This document shows, piece after piece, positions 48,723 through 57,506 of a stretch of 64,000 nucleotides of DNA. Position 1 is the first letter of the stretch; the number at the start of each line of letters is the position of its first letter. The notes under the pieces are model-generated. The model did no database searches. It was not told the origin of the DNA and saw only the letters and a list, made by a program, of their open reading frames with translations. Position numbers and translations under genes: made by a program. Source of the DNA: Pseudomonas sp. R28(2017) (GTDB taxonomy: Bacteria; Pseudomonadota; Gammaproteobacteria; Pseudomonadales; Pseudomonadaceae); contig NZ_NEHW01000004.1 of assembly GCF_002112505.1 (NCBI RefSeq), positions 186,001 through 250,000 of the forward strand. Direction: 5' to 3'.

Positions 48723-49772
48723 TCAGAGGCGTGGGTAGTCGATGTAACCCACAGGCCCCTTGCCATAGAAAGTTTCCGGATGCGCCTGGTTCAACGGTGC
48801 ATCCGCCGCCAGCCGCGCCGGCAGGTCAGGGTTGGCGATAAACGGCACACCAAACGCCACCGCATCCGCCTTGCCTGCCGCCAAGGCAGCATTGGCACTG
48901 GCCTTGTCGAAGCGCTCATTGACGATGTATGCACCGCCGAAGGCTTCTTTGATCAGCGGGCCAATGCTGTCGTCGGCTTCTTTCTCCCGCGAGCAGATGA
49001 AGGCAATGCCGCGCTTGCCCAGTTCGCGCGCCACGTAGGTGAAGGTCTCGGCGCGGTCGGCATCGCCCATGTCATGGGAATCGGCGCGCGGCGCCAGGTG
49101 CACGCCGACGCGGCCCGCGCCCCAGACTTCGATGGCGGCGTCGGTCACTTCCAGCAGCAACCGTGCGCGGTTTTCCAGCGAGCCGCCGTAACGGTCGCTG
49201 CGCTGGTTGGTGCTGCTCTGCAGGAACTGGTCGAGCAGGTAGCCGTTGGCGCCGTGAATCTCCACGCCGTCGAAGCCGGCGGCCTTGGCGTTTTCGGCAG
49301 CGCTGCGGTAGGCCTCGACGATGTCGGCGATCTCTTCGGTTTCCAGGGCGCGCGGGGTCGGGTAGTCGCTCAACGGCCGTACCAGACTGACATGGCCTTT
49401 GGGCTGGATGGCGCTGGGCGCCACCGGCAGCTCACCGTTGAGGTAGCTGGGGTGGGAGATACGGCCGACGTGCCACAGTTGCAGGAAGATGCGCCCGCCA
49501 GCGCCATGTACGGCCTTGGTGACGTTGTTCCAGCCACGTACCTGCTCGTCGTTCCAGATACCGGGGGTGTCGGGGTAGCCGACGCCCATCGGCGTGACCG
49601 ATGTCGCTTCGCTGAGAATCAGGCCGGCACTGGCACGCTGCACGTAGTATTCGGCCATCAGCGCATTGGGCACGCGGCCTTCATCGGCGCGGCAGCGGGT
49701 CAGCGGAGCCATGATGATACGGTTGGGCAGTTGCACGTCGCCCAGTTGGATCGGATCGAAAAGCGTGGTCAT
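48723..49772 (-). CDS. xenB: XenB, NADPH-dependent xenobiotic (alkene/nitro) reductase, OYE family
   Basis: A 349-residue FMN enzyme, nearly identical in layout to the XenB reductases of P. putida and P. fluorescens, which reduce nitroglycerin, TNT and activated alkenes. Visible: LPNRIIMAPLTRCRA, the substrate-binding pair in GVEIHGANGYLLDQFL (HxxN), and the FMN phosphate region GKADAVAFGVPFIANPDLP. Longer upstream starts run through the ArsR gene and are rejected. It lies 17 bases downstream of an ArsR-type repressor on the same strand, so its expression is probably derepressed by a ligand of that regulator. Confidence 0.93.
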   Translation of the reverse strand: MTTLFDPIQLGDVQLPNRIIMAPLTRCRADEGRVPNALMAEYYVQRASAGLILSEATSVTPMGVGYPDTPGIWNDEQVRGWNNVTKAVHGAGGRIFLQLWHVGRISHPSYLNGELPVAPSAIQPKGHVSLVRPLSDYPTPRALETEEIADIVEAYRSAAENAKAAGFDGVEIHGANGYLLDQFLQSSTNQRSDRYGGSLENRARLLLEVTDAAIEVWGAGRVGVHLAPRADSHDMGDADRAETFTYVARELGKRGIAFICSREKEADDSIGPLIKEAFGGAYIVNERFDKASANAALAAGKADAVAFGVPFIANPDLPARLAADAPLNQAHPETFYGKGPVGYIDYPRL

Positions 49773-49789
49773 AACGGTTACCTGCCTTG

Positions 49790-50092
49790 TCAAAGCGCTT
49801 GGCGCAGTTGTTCGAGGAACGCCTCGATGGTGGCTTCGTTGCGTTTGAAGAAGTGCCACTGGCCGACCTTCTGGCTGCTGATCAGACCGGCCCGCTGCAA
49901 GGTGGCCAGGTGGGCGGAGACGGTCGACTGCGATAGGCCGCAGCGTTGGTCGATCTGCCCGGCACAGACACCGTTTTCGGTGCTGTGGTACTGGTCGGGA
50001 AACTGCGTTGCCGGGTCTTTCAGCCAGTTGAGGATTTCTCGCCTGACCGGGTGGGCCAGTGCTTTTATGATTTCGTCGAGATCGAGTGGCAT
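49790..50092 (-). CDS. ArsR-family winged-helix repressor upstream of xenB
   Basis: From MPLDLDEIIKALAHPVRREIL the product has 100 residues. The winged helix is clear (recognition helix GLSQSTVSAHLATLQRAGLI, wing KVGQWHFFKRN). An in-frame ATG at 50143 would add 17 residues but lies within the operator repeats; neither start has a strong ribosome site. Cys residues occur (GVCAGQIDQRCG) but not the classical ELCVCDL metal motif, so the ligand may be redox-active or organic rather than metal. It is the first gene of the arsR-xenB unit. Confidence 0.88.
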   Translation of the reverse strand: MPLDLDEIIKALAHPVRREILNWLKDPATQFPDQYHSTENGVCAGQIDQRCGLSQSTVSAHLATLQRAGLISSQKVGQWHFFKRNEATIEAFLEQLRQAL

Positions 50093-50118
50093 GGGTTGAG
50101 GCTCGTGCTGTAGCGGTA

Positions 50119-50213
50119 TATCGCGATAGGGCGAAACGTACATCGGTATTTCGCGATATACAAATATGAAGTGGTTCTGAGCTGAGCACGAATCGCTATA
50201 TCGCGTTATAACG
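50119..50213. promoter_or_regulatory. Palindrome array upstream of arsR-xenB (putative operators)
   Basis: Three related palindromes centred on TCGCGA-like cores: TATCGCGATA at 50119-50128 (perfect), GTATTTCGCGATATAC at 50146-50161 (one mismatch, centre exactly 30 bases from the first), and TATATCGCGTTATAACG at 50197-50213 (imperfect, overlapping a perfect CGTTATAACG palindrome). They lie in the 152-base gap between the repressor start and the divergent ACP phosphodiesterase gene. Likely binding sites for the neighbouring ArsR protein. Confidence 0.65.
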
Positions 50214-50244
50214 ATATACGCGGCGACGGTGCTAGACTGCGGCC

Positions 50245-50829
50245 ATGAACTACCTCGCACACCTGCACCTGGGCGGCCCGGCGCCGCAACAACTGCTCGG
50301 CAGCCTGTATGGCGACTTCGTCAAAGGCTCGCTGGAGGGGCGCTTCCCACCGGTACTGGAGGCGGCGATCCGGCTGCACCGGCATATCGACAGCTACACC
50401 GACCAGCACCCTCTGGTACTGGCGGCGCTGGCGCGTTTTCCGCGGGAGCGGCGGCGCTTTGCCGGGATCGTCCTGGATGTGTTTTTCGACCATTGCCTGG
50501 CGCGGAACTGGGGGGATTACGCCGAGCAGCCGCTGGTGCAGTTCACCGGGGATTTTTATCGGGTGTTGCTGGCCGAGCCTGAGCTGCCGGGGCGGCTGGC
50601 GCGGATTGCGCCGTTCATGGCGGCGGATGACTGGCTGGGGGCGTATGGTGATTTCGCCACGCTGGAGCAGGTGTTCAACGGCATCGCCCGGCGCTTGTCG
50701 CGGCCGGAAGGGATGGCTGGAGTGATGGATGAGCTGGAGCGGCTGTATGAGCCGTTGCTGGCGGATTTTCGCGAGTTCTATCCGCAGTTGCAGGCGTTTG
50801 CAGCGGCAGGAAGGTTGTCTGACAGCTAA
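50245..50829 (+). CDS. acpH: Acyl carrier protein phosphodiesterase (DUF479)
   Basis: A 194-residue HD-like-fold hydrolase that removes the phosphopantetheine arm from holo-ACP. The family N terminus MNYLAHLHLGGP, GDFVKGSLEGRFPP, HRHIDSYTDQHP and IVLDVFFDHCLARNW are all present and carry the metal-binding His/Asp set. It is divergent from the arsR-xenB unit and could share its operator region. No clear ribosome site precedes the ATG. Confidence 0.9.
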   Translation: MNYLAHLHLGGPAPQQLLGSLYGDFVKGSLEGRFPPVLEAAIRLHRHIDSYTDQHPLVLAALARFPRERRRFAGIVLDVFFDHCLARNWGDYAEQPLVQFTGDFYRVLLAEPELPGRLARIAPFMAADDWLGAYGDFATLEQVFNGIARRLSRPEGMAGVMDELERLYEPLLADFREFYPQLQAFAAAGRLSDS

Positions 50830-50846
50830 GCCTTGTGCTGGCTGAA

Positions 50847-50942
50847 CCGGCCCCTTCGCGGGCACGCCCGCTCCCACAGGTACATTACAGTTCTCGAGTC
50901 TGTGGTGAACCTGTGGGAGCGGGCGTGCCCGCGAAGGGGCCA
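50847..50942. repeat. REP inverted pair G
   Basis: CCGGCCCCTTCGCGGGCACG... and its mirror ...GCGTGCCCGCGAAGGGGCCAG, spacer about 35 bases. The stem core has CACGCCCG / CGGGCGTG instead of the usual CAAG, a compensated change on both arms. Between convergent acpH and olsA. Confidence 0.9.
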
Positions 50943-50960
50943 GTACAGGAAATGCATGAA

Positions 50961-51749
50961 TCAGGCAGCGCGTGCCTGGCGCCGAGGCACCACCGCCACC
51001 TCCTCAACCTCAAACAACGCCATGTGAATCGCCTGCTGCGCCTGAAATGCCAGCGCCGCACGTTCCTGCTCGGCACTGCCGATCGGCTTCAGCAAGTGAA
51101 TGCACACCTCACCCCGCGGCTCGGCAAACAAGCGCATCAGGTGCGAAACCAGGTCGTCGTCGCCAATGAACGGCGCAATCGGGTCTGCCTCGCCGTTGCG
51201 CAGGTACTGAATGGCCACCGGCTGCACTGCCACGCCCTGGTCGATGGCACCGGCCAGCAAGCGACCGTGGAAGGTGCGCAGCTGGCGGCCGTCGGTGGTG
51301 GTGCCTTCGGGGAAGATCAGCAGCGGCCGAGCCTGGCCCAGCTGTTCGCTGATCTGTTCGCGCAGGCGTTGGCCGTCACCGCCACCGCGGCGAATGAACA
51401 AGGTGCCGGCCTTCTCTGCCAGCCAGCCGGCCACCGGCCAGTGGCGGACTTCGGCCTTGGACAGGAACGACAGCGGCAGCAGCATGCCGAGCAGGGGAAT
51501 GTCGGTCCAGGAAACGTGGTTGCTGACCCACAGCATCGGCCGTTGTGGCAGCTCACCGATCACCCGTACCTCGAAGGGCAGGGCACCGACCAGGCGCCTC
51601 ATGAACCAGCACGACCAGCGTTGGCGAAGTGCGATGGGCGCCTTGATCCCCAGGCGTTCGCCCACGGCGATGACGCCGGCCATGAGCATGCCGAGCGACA
51701 GCACCAGCAGCAGCCGCAAGAGGCGGGCGGGCACCCGCAGGCCACGCAT
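50961..51749 (-). CDS. olsA: OlsA, lyso-ornithine lipid O-acyltransferase (PlsC family)
   Basis: A 262-residue membrane acyltransferase from [11 protein letters not shown]. It has an N-terminal hydrophobic anchor, the HX4D motif in SNHVSWTDIPLLG, the FIRRG block, and FPEGTTTDG. It makes ornithine lipid by adding the second acyl chain to the OlsB product. The ATG overlaps the olsB stop (TGATG), so translation is coupled. Ornithine lipids replace phospholipids when phosphate is short; I see no unmistakable Pho box upstream of the pair. Confidence 0.9.
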   Translation of the reverse strand: MRGLRVPARLLRLLLVLSLGMLMAGVIAVGERLGIKAPIALRQRWSCWFMRRLVGALPFEVRVIGELPQRPMLWVSNHVSWTDIPLLGMLLPLSFLSKAEVRHWPVAGWLAEKAGTLFIRRGGGDGQRLREQISEQLGQARPLLIFPEGTTTDGRQLRTFHGRLLAGAIDQGVAVQPVAIQYLRNGEADPIAPFIGDDDLVSHLMRLFAEPRGEVCIHLLKPIGSAEQERAALAFQAQQAIHMALFEVEEVAVVPRRQARAA

Positions 51750-52504
51750 CAGACCGCTGCCTTGAAGTGGCGGGCGTAGCGCGGGCACAGGTCGTCGCGC
51801 TTGAGCAGGATGAACACGTCGGCGACCTGGAAGTCCTCGTCCCAGCAAGGCTCGCCACAGATCTTCGCGCCCAGGCGCATGTAGGCCTTGAGCAGCGGTG
51901 GCATCTCGGCGATGACGTTGTTCGGCAGGGCCAGGTTGGGCAACGGGTTCTTCGGCTCGGCGCGCAGGTGCTCGGTGCACAGGTATCGCTCGCGCAGGCG
52001 CTGCATCACCGCGTGGGCCTGCACGCCGCCGTCCTGCATGGGAATGCTGGCGCAACCCATCAGGTAACTGTAGCGGCCCTCGTTGAGCACTTCGGCCAGT
52101 TCGCCCCAGAGCACGGCGATGGTGCCACCGTTGCGGTAGTCGGGGGCGACGCAGGTACGGCCCAGTTCGAGGATCGGGCCCTGCAATTGCAGCAAGCCGT
52201 GCAGGCTGAATTCTTCTTCGCTGTAGAAGCGCCCCAGGCTGCTGGCGGCCTGGTGGTCGAGCAGGCGGGTGGTGGCCACCAGCTCGCCGGTGCTCAGGTC
52301 GCGCACGCCGATGTGGCGGCAATGTACGTCGTAGTCATCCATGTCCAGGCCCAGTTCGGCGCCTTTGAGCTTGGCCTTGAATTCCGCGCTGAACACCTTG
52401 TAGCGCAGGGCCTGGGCTTCCTGCAGGGCCGCAGCGCCGACCAGGCGTTCGGCTTGCAGACGGCGTTCAGTGCTGTTGTCGCCAGAGTGAGCGATCCGAG
52501 TCAT
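51749..52504 (-). CDS. olsB: OlsB, L-ornithine N(alpha)-acyltransferase
   Basis: A 251-residue GNAT-fold acyltransferase that links a 3-hydroxyacyl chain from ACP to ornithine. The start [15 protein letters not shown] is chosen; an upstream ATG (52621) would overlap the divergent gene. Conserved blocks include [50 protein letters not shown], and [24 protein letters not shown]. Followed directly by olsA. Confidence 0.92.
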   Translation of the reverse strand: MTRIAHSGDNSTERRLQAERLVGAAALQEAQALRYKVFSAEFKAKLKGAELGLDMDDYDVHCRHIGVRDLSTGELVATTRLLDHQAASSLGRFYSEEEFSLHGLLQLQGPILELGRTCVAPDYRNGGTIAVLWGELAEVLNEGRYSYLMGCASIPMQDGGVQAHAVMQRLRERYLCTEHLRAEPKNPLPNLALPNNVIAEMPPLLKAYMRLGAKICGEPCWDEDFQVADVFILLKRDDLCPRYARHFKAAV

Positions 52505-52650
52505 TACGAGTCTCCATAAGCCAGCCATGAAGGGTTGCGGCCGGTCGGCTTTGTTGTGCAAAGTCAGCCTAGGTAGGCGCGGTGTCACCCCTGTGAATCT
52601 TTGGTGATGCTTGCATGACACCCCCGACAGCCCCCTTGAAGGAGCGCCCG

Positions 52651-53538
52651 ATGGCCTGGTTGCAACGACTCAACGACCCTTTTCGCCAGCCCCTGGCCGG
52701 CACCTTGGGCGAGACCTATGCCGCACAGCTCGAGCGCCTTGGCGCGGTTGCCCCGTTCGAACTGGCGGTACTGGGCGCACGCGCCATGGCCACGCCGGGC
52801 CTCGCGTTCCTCATCGGTTACCAGGCCGCATTGCGCGTGCTCTGGCCCAGTGCCCCGGCCAGCCTTGGCGCGCTGTGCGCCACCGAGCGGCGCAGCGTGC
52901 GCCCGGCGGACATGCATACCCGGCTGGTCGGTTTGCGCCTGAACGGCAACAAGGATTTCGTCACCGCGGGCCTGGATGCCGAGTGGCTGCTGGTGGCTGC
53001 ACGCAGCGAAGTGCTGGGTGAGGCGCCACGGCTGAGCCTGGCGGTGGTTTACCCAGGGGAGGCCGGGGTGACGCTGGAAGCCTTGCCGACCCTGCCGCTG
53101 ATGCCGGAGGTCGGGCATGCTCGCTTGCGCTTGCAGGACGCGGCCTGCGAGCTGCTGGCTGGCGATGGCTGGGACGCCTATGTCAAACCGTTCCGTTCGC
53201 TGGAAGACCTGTATGTACTCGCGGCGCTGACGGCCTGGTTGTACGGCGTAGGGCAGGAGTGTGGCTGGCCGCAGGAGTTGCGCCTGCGTTTACTTGGATT
53301 GTTGGCGGGGTGTGCCGAGGGCAGCCGACAGTGCGCCGACAGTGTCGGTTGCCACTTGCTGCTGGGCGGGTTGTTCTCGCAGTTTCAGGAACTGCGTGGG
53401 GCGATAGACAAGGCGCTGTTGGCGGGGCCGGAGCAGTGGGCGCAGCTGTGGCAGCGGGATCAGGGGGTGCTGGCATTGGCCACTGCGGCGCGGGAAAAGC
53501 GGTTGGCCAAGGCCTGGCTGGCAGCAGGGTTGTCATGA
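52651..53538 (+). CDS. Short acyl-CoA dehydrogenase-like protein
   Basis: A 295-residue protein from MAWLQRLND (AAGGAG nine bases upstream; an earlier ATG at 52615 has none). The middle ([26 protein letters not shown]) matches the beta-sheet domain of acyl-CoA dehydrogenases, where GxKxFxTxG is typical. The protein is about 80-100 residues shorter than normal family members and I cannot place the catalytic Glu, so it may be a divergent or inactive form. Divergent from olsBA, with 146 bases between the starts. Confidence 0.65.
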   Translation: MAWLQRLNDPFRQPLAGTLGETYAAQLERLGAVAPFELAVLGARAMATPGLAFLIGYQAALRVLWPSAPASLGALCATERRSVRPADMHTRLVGLRLNGNKDFVTAGLDAEWLLVAARSEVLGEAPRLSLAVVYPGEAGVTLEALPTLPLMPEVGHARLRLQDAACELLAGDGWDAYVKPFRSLEDLYVLAALTAWLYGVGQECGWPQELRLRLLGLLAGCAEGSRQCADSVGCHLLLGGLFSQFQELRGAIDKALLAGPEQWAQLWQRDQGVLALATAAREKRLAKAWLAAGLS

Positions 53539-53604
53539 ACGCCTGACAGACTGCGGGATCTTTTAGATCCTGGGGTCGCGAAGCAGCCCCCGTAGGCGAT
53601 GACG

Positions 53605-54684
53605 ATGAAAGTACTGCTGCTGATACTTGCATTAGCTGTATGCCCCGCCTGGGCCGAAGTCTGGCCCGAGCCTGACTGGCTGATCGACAGTGCTGCCCTC
53701 GACTGGCAGGCCGTCGACGCTTACGCCTTCCCCGAACGCAACGCCAGCGAACGCAGCGGCATCCGCACCGATGCCCTGTTGATCATCCGTGACGGGCGCA
53801 TCCTCCACGAACGCTACAGCGCCCCCACTACCGCCAATACCGCCCATCTGACCTGGTCGGTCAGCAAGAGCGTGCTGGCCACTGTGCTGGGCGTTGCCCA
53901 GGGTGAAGGCCGCTTCCAGTTGCAGGACACCGCCGCGCGCTACTACCCGCCCATGCAGGCTCACCCCGACGTGCGCCTGGCCGACCTGCTGCACTGGGCC
54001 AGCGGCCTGGACTGGCAGGAAGACTACGAATACGCGCCGTTGAAGTCCTCTGTCGTGGCCATGCTCTACACCCGCGGGCGCAACGACATGGCGGCCTACA
54101 CCGCAAGCCGCGCCGGTGCCGAACAGCCCGGCCAGCGTTTTTTCTATTCCAGTGGCGACAGCAATGTGCTGGCCGCCGCGTTGCGCGGCATGCTCGACAC
54201 CGGTAGCTATGCCGGCTACCCCTGGCAGGCGCTGTTCACCCCACTGGGCATCGACAGCGCGGTCTGGGAGCGTGACGGCACGGGCACTTTCGTCGGCTCT
54301 TCCTACCTCTATCTCAGTGCCCGGGACCTGGCGCGCATCGGCTTGCTGATGCAGCGCGATGGCCGCTGGCAAGGTCGCCAGCTGCTGCCCGCGAGCTGGG
54401 TGGCCTTCAACCGCACGCTGTTCACCCAGGCCGCCGCGATGCCCGGCGAAGCCAATCCGGGCGGCCATTGGTGGCTCAACCTGCCGTTGCCGGGAAGCCC
54501 GGCACCGTGGCCCGACGCCCCGCCAGAGACCTACGCTGCGCTCGGCCACTGGGGTCAGGCGCTGTATATCGTGCCGTCGCATAAATTGCTGATCGTGCGC
54601 TTTGCCGATGACCGCGACGGTAGTTACCGCCACAACGAGCTGCTCAAGCGGGTGCTGGCGGCGCTGGCCAAGGAGGGTGCATGA
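53605..54684 (+). CDS. Exported serine hydrolase, beta-lactamase class C fold
   Basis: A signal peptide (MKVLLLILALAVCPAWA) is followed by a beta-lactamase/esterase/DD-peptidase domain; 359 residues from the ATG at 53605 (a start two codons earlier is equally possible). The SxxK motif is SVSKS near residue 92, the second motif YSSGDSN, and HWGQALYIVP takes the HxG/KTG position. Members hydrolyse esters, amides or beta-lactams; the true substrate is unknown. The stop overlaps the next small gene (ATGA). Confidence 0.85.
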   Translation: MKVLLLILALAVCPAWAEVWPEPDWLIDSAALDWQAVDAYAFPERNASERSGIRTDALLIIRDGRILHERYSAPTTANTAHLTWSVSKSVLATVLGVAQGEGRFQLQDTAARYYPPMQAHPDVRLADLLHWASGLDWQEDYEYAPLKSSVVAMLYTRGRNDMAAYTASRAGAEQPGQRFFYSSGDSNVLAAALRGMLDTGSYAGYPWQALFTPLGIDSAVWERDGTGTFVGSSYLYLSARDLARIGLLMQRDGRWQGRQLLPASWVAFNRTLFTQAAAMPGEANPGGHWWLNLPLPGSPAPWPDAPPETYAALGHWGQALYIVPSHKLLIVRFADDRDGSYRHNELLKRVLAALAKEGA

Positions 54685-54977
54685 AGCGCGTGCTGTTGCT
54701 GCTGACCGTCGCCTTGCTCGGCTGGGCCTGGCTGGAGCGCCAGGCGCTGGTGGACTTCCCCGGCATCCTATCGGCCTACTCGGCCAAGGAGTACTGCTCG
54801 TGCCGCTTCGTCATGGGCTTCGACGAAGGCTATTGCCGAGGGTATGTGAAGCAATGGTTGCCCTTGGGCCGGCTGGAGGAAGACGGCCCGCACCGGCGGG
54901 TCAGCGCCGAGGGCCTTGGCCAGCGCAACCAGGCAGCGTGGCAGGGGGCGCAGGCCGGCTGCCGCTTGCTGCCATGA
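54681..54977 (+). CDS. Small Cys-containing exported protein
   Basis: A 98-residue protein translated from inside the stop of the serine hydrolase. The N terminus (MKRVLLLLTVALLGWAWLE) looks like a signal or anchor, and the mature part has four Cys (EYCSCRFVMG, EGYCRGYV and GCRLLP near the end), probably two disulfides in the periplasm. I do not recognise the family. Tight coupling suggests it helps or inhibits the hydrolase. Confidence 0.72.
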   Translation: MKRVLLLLTVALLGWAWLERQALVDFPGILSAYSAKEYCSCRFVMGFDEGYCRGYVKQWLPLGRLEEDGPHRRVSAEGLGQRNQAAWQGAQAGCRLLP

Positions 54978-55021
54978 GGGCGGGCAGGTAAGGTTGGCGG
55001 TCAAGTTTCACGAGACCTGTC

Positions 55022-55603
55022 ATGTTCAAGCTGCCCCGTCTACTGCCTGCACTGCTGCTGGCTTTGTGCCTGCCCGCCCATGCCAACTGGCACCTCGATG
55101 GCGAGTCGTCACGCCTGTCATTCGTCACCGGCAAGAACGGTGATACCGCCGAGGTGCATCGCTTCCTGGTGTTGCACGGCAGCGTCAGCGGCAAAGGCGC
55201 GGCGGCGCTGAGCATCGAGATGGATTCAGTCAGCAGTGGTATCCCGCTGCGTGACGAGCAGATGCGCGACCACCTGTTCGAGGTGGCGCGCTTCGCCGAG
55301 GCGAGCGTGAAGGCGCAGATCGACCTGCGGCCGCTCAACGACCTGGCCGATGGCGCGCAGATCGAACTGCGCCTGCCGCTGACCGTCACCCTGCATGGTC
55401 AGTCGCACAGCTACAACGCGCTGCTGCTGGCTACCCGCCTGGATCAGCGGCGCTTCCAGGTGGTGACCCTCGAACCCCTGGTGCTGCGGGCCTCGGACTT
55501 TGGCCTGCTGCCAGGGCTGGAAAGCCTGCGCACGTTCGCCAAGCTGAAATCCATCAACCCGTCGGTACCGGTCAACGCGGTACTGATCTTCAACGCCCGC
55601 TGA
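55022..55603 (+). CDS. YceI family periplasmic protein
   Basis: A 193-residue protein with a signal peptide (LLPALLLALCLPAHA) and a YceI lipocalin-like beta-barrel that binds isoprenoids or other amphiphiles: NWHLDGESSRLSFVTGK, HGSVSGKGAAALSIEMDSV, GIPLRDEQMRDHLFEVARF, and LPLTVTLHGQ. Function otherwise unknown. Ends one base before the phospholipase D-type gene. Confidence 0.86.
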   Translation: MFKLPRLLPALLLALCLPAHANWHLDGESSRLSFVTGKNGDTAEVHRFLVLHGSVSGKGAAALSIEMDSVSSGIPLRDEQMRDHLFEVARFAEASVKAQIDLRPLNDLADGAQIELRLPLTVTLHGQSHSYNALLLATRLDQRRFQVVTLEPLVLRASDFGLLPGLESLRTFAKLKSINPSVPVNAVLIFNAR

Positions 55604-55604
55604 C

Positions 55605-56762
55605 ATGCCGGGGCCGGTCTTCCCCTGGCGGGATGGCAATGAGTTCGAACTGCTGATCGACGGCCCCGAATTCTTCCCGCGGATGCTCCAGGCGATTGTG
55701 CGCGCCGAGTTCCAGGTCGACCTGGAGTTGTACCTGGTCGAGGCCGGTGCCTGTGCCGAGGCGGTGGTCGAGGCGCTGGAGCAGGCAGCACGGCGCGGCG
55801 TCCGGGTGCGCTGTCTGTTCGACGACTATGGCTCGCTGGCGTTCACGCAGGCGTTGCGCCAGCGCCTGCTGGATGCCGGGGTATACCTGCGCTGGTACAA
55901 CCGCCTGCGCTGGAAGCGTGGTTTGCGCAACCTGTACCGCGACCATCGCAAGCTGTTGCTGGTGGACGAACGCTGGGCGGTGGTGGGGGGCACGGGTGTC
56001 ACCGACGAGTTCTGGACGCCGGGTGAGGCGACCAGCGAGTGGCACGAGGTGATGGTGCAGATGAAAGGGCCGGTGGTCACCGACTGGCAGCTGTTGTTTG
56101 ACCGGCAGTGGCAAGCCAACAACCGCCGCACCGCCTGGCGCCCGGCCGAGGGCTTTGGCCTGCCGCGCTTGCCCAAGGTGCCGGTGCAAGGCCAGGGCAT
56201 GGGCCGGGTGGCCTATGCCGACGCCCGCCAGCACCAGGACATCCTGCATTCGCTGGTCCGGGCGATCAACAGCGGCAAGCAGCGGGTATGGCTGGCCACG
56301 CCGTACTTTCTGCCGACCTGGAGCGTGCGCCGGTCGTTGCGCCGGGCCGCTGGCAAAGGCGTCGACGTGCGCTTGCTGTTGACCGGGCCACGCACCGACC
56401 ACCCTTCGGTGCGGTATGCCGGGCACCGCTATTACCCGCGATTGCTGCGTGCCGGGGTGCGCATCTACGAGTACCAGCCGTGTTTCCTGCACTTGAAGAT
56501 GGTGCTGATCGACGACTGGGTCAGTGTCGGTTCGTGCAACTTCGATCACTGGAACCTGCGCTTCAACCTGGAAGCCAACATCGAGGCCCTCGACCCGCCG
56601 TTGACGGCCGCCGTGCAGGCCAGCTTCGAGCGGGATTTCGCCTTGAGCGAGGTGGTCGACCTCGACCACTGGCATGCCCGGCCACTGTGGCGTCGGGTGA
56701 AGCAGCGGGTGTGGGGTTGGCTGGACCGGCTGGTGGTCAACGTGCTCGACCGGCGCGACTGA
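55605..56762 (+). CDS. Cardiolipin synthase-like phospholipase D (ClsB type)
   Basis: A 385-residue protein with two HKD motifs: HRKLLLVDE (about residue 115) and HLKMVLIDD (about 297), each followed by the expected small-residue stretch (GGTGVTDEFW and GSCNFDHWNLRFN). ClsB-type enzymes make cardiolipin from two phosphatidylglycerols or from phosphatidylethanolamine plus glycerol. The first residues lack a membrane span, as in ClsB. It starts one base after the YceI gene. Confidence 0.87.
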   Translation: MPGPVFPWRDGNEFELLIDGPEFFPRMLQAIVRAEFQVDLELYLVEAGACAEAVVEALEQAARRGVRVRCLFDDYGSLAFTQALRQRLLDAGVYLRWYNRLRWKRGLRNLYRDHRKLLLVDERWAVVGGTGVTDEFWTPGEATSEWHEVMVQMKGPVVTDWQLLFDRQWQANNRRTAWRPAEGFGLPRLPKVPVQGQGMGRVAYADARQHQDILHSLVRAINSGKQRVWLATPYFLPTWSVRRSLRRAAGKGVDVRLLLTGPRTDHPSVRYAGHRYYPRLLRAGVRIYEYQPCFLHLKMVLIDDWVSVGSCNFDHWNLRFNLEANIEALDPPLTAAVQASFERDFALSEVVDLDHWHARPLWRRVKQRVWGWLDRLVVNVLDRRD

Positions 56763-56813
56763 TAGCGGCTATCGTGCAGAGACTGTCCCTGGGCAATCGA
56801 AGGAGTGGGTGCG

Positions 56814-57392
56814 ATGACGGCGAAGAAGATTCTCATGCTGGTTGGCGACTATGTCGAAGATTACGAGGCCATGGTGCCGTTCCAGGCGCTGAGCATGGTC
56901 GGCCACACGGTGCATGCGGTGTGCCCGGAGAAGGTCGCGGGGCAGACTGTGCGCACGGCGATTCATGATTTCGAAGGCGAGCAGACCTACAGCGAAAAGC
57001 CTGGGCACAATTTCGCCCTGAACTACGACTTCGTGCGGGTGCGGCCCGAGGGTTACGACGCGTTGCTGATCCCCGGTGGCCGTGCGCCGGAGTACCTGCG
57101 CCTGGATGAGAAGGTACTGGAACTGGTGCGGGCGTTCGACCAGGCTGGCAAGCCGATTGCGGCGGTGTGCCACGGCGCGCAGCTGCTGGCGGCGGCGGGT
57201 GTGCTGGAAGGGCGCGAGTGCAGTGCGTACCCGGCCTGTGCACCGGAAGTGCGCCTGGCCGGTGGCACGTTCATCGATATCGCGGTGGACCAGGCGCATG
57301 TCGATGGCAACCTGGTGACCGCGCCAGCCTGGCCGGCGCACCCGGCCTGGTTGGCGGCCTTCCTCAAGATATTAGGTACCCGTATCGCCTGA
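56814..57392 (+). CDS. DJ-1/PfpI family protein
   Basis: A 192-residue class I glutamine amidotransferase-like protein. The nucleophile elbow is [16 protein letters not shown] with Cys at about 115, and the conserved Glu-type residue precedes in [12 protein letters not shown]. Family members act as deglycases, chaperones or proteases; the specific role is unknown. AAGGAG lies eight bases before the ATG at 56814; the GTG at 56805 is less likely. Confidence 0.86.
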   Translation: MTAKKILMLVGDYVEDYEAMVPFQALSMVGHTVHAVCPEKVAGQTVRTAIHDFEGEQTYSEKPGHNFALNYDFVRVRPEGYDALLIPGGRAPEYLRLDEKVLELVRAFDQAGKPIAAVCHGAQLLAAAGVLEGRECSAYPACAPEVRLAGGTFIDIAVDQAHVDGNLVTAPAWPAHPAWLAAFLKILGTRIA

Positions 57393-57406
57393 CAGACGCG
57401 GTCAAC

Positions 57407-57493
57407 TTGTGGGAGCGGGCGCGCCCGCGAAGAATCCAACGCGGTGCATGGCACCGGCTGCGCCGGTGTTCGCGGGCTCGCCCGCTCCCACAG
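57407..57493. repeat. REP inverted pair H (opposite arrangement)
   Basis: Here the order is CTTGTGGGAGCGGGCGCGCCCGCG first and CGCGGGCTCGCCCGCTCCCACAG second, so the CACAG ends face outward. In the other nine pairs they face inward. The spacer holds a separate hairpin, GGCACCGG-CTG-CGCCGGTG region. Between convergent genes. Confidence 0.87.
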
Positions 57494-57506
57494 AGACCGT
57501 GTTGCT

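Noticed and set aside
53556..53570. GGATC-TTTTA-GATCC hairpin as a terminator
   Set aside because: The stem is only five base pairs and is followed by GC-rich sequence rather than T residues.
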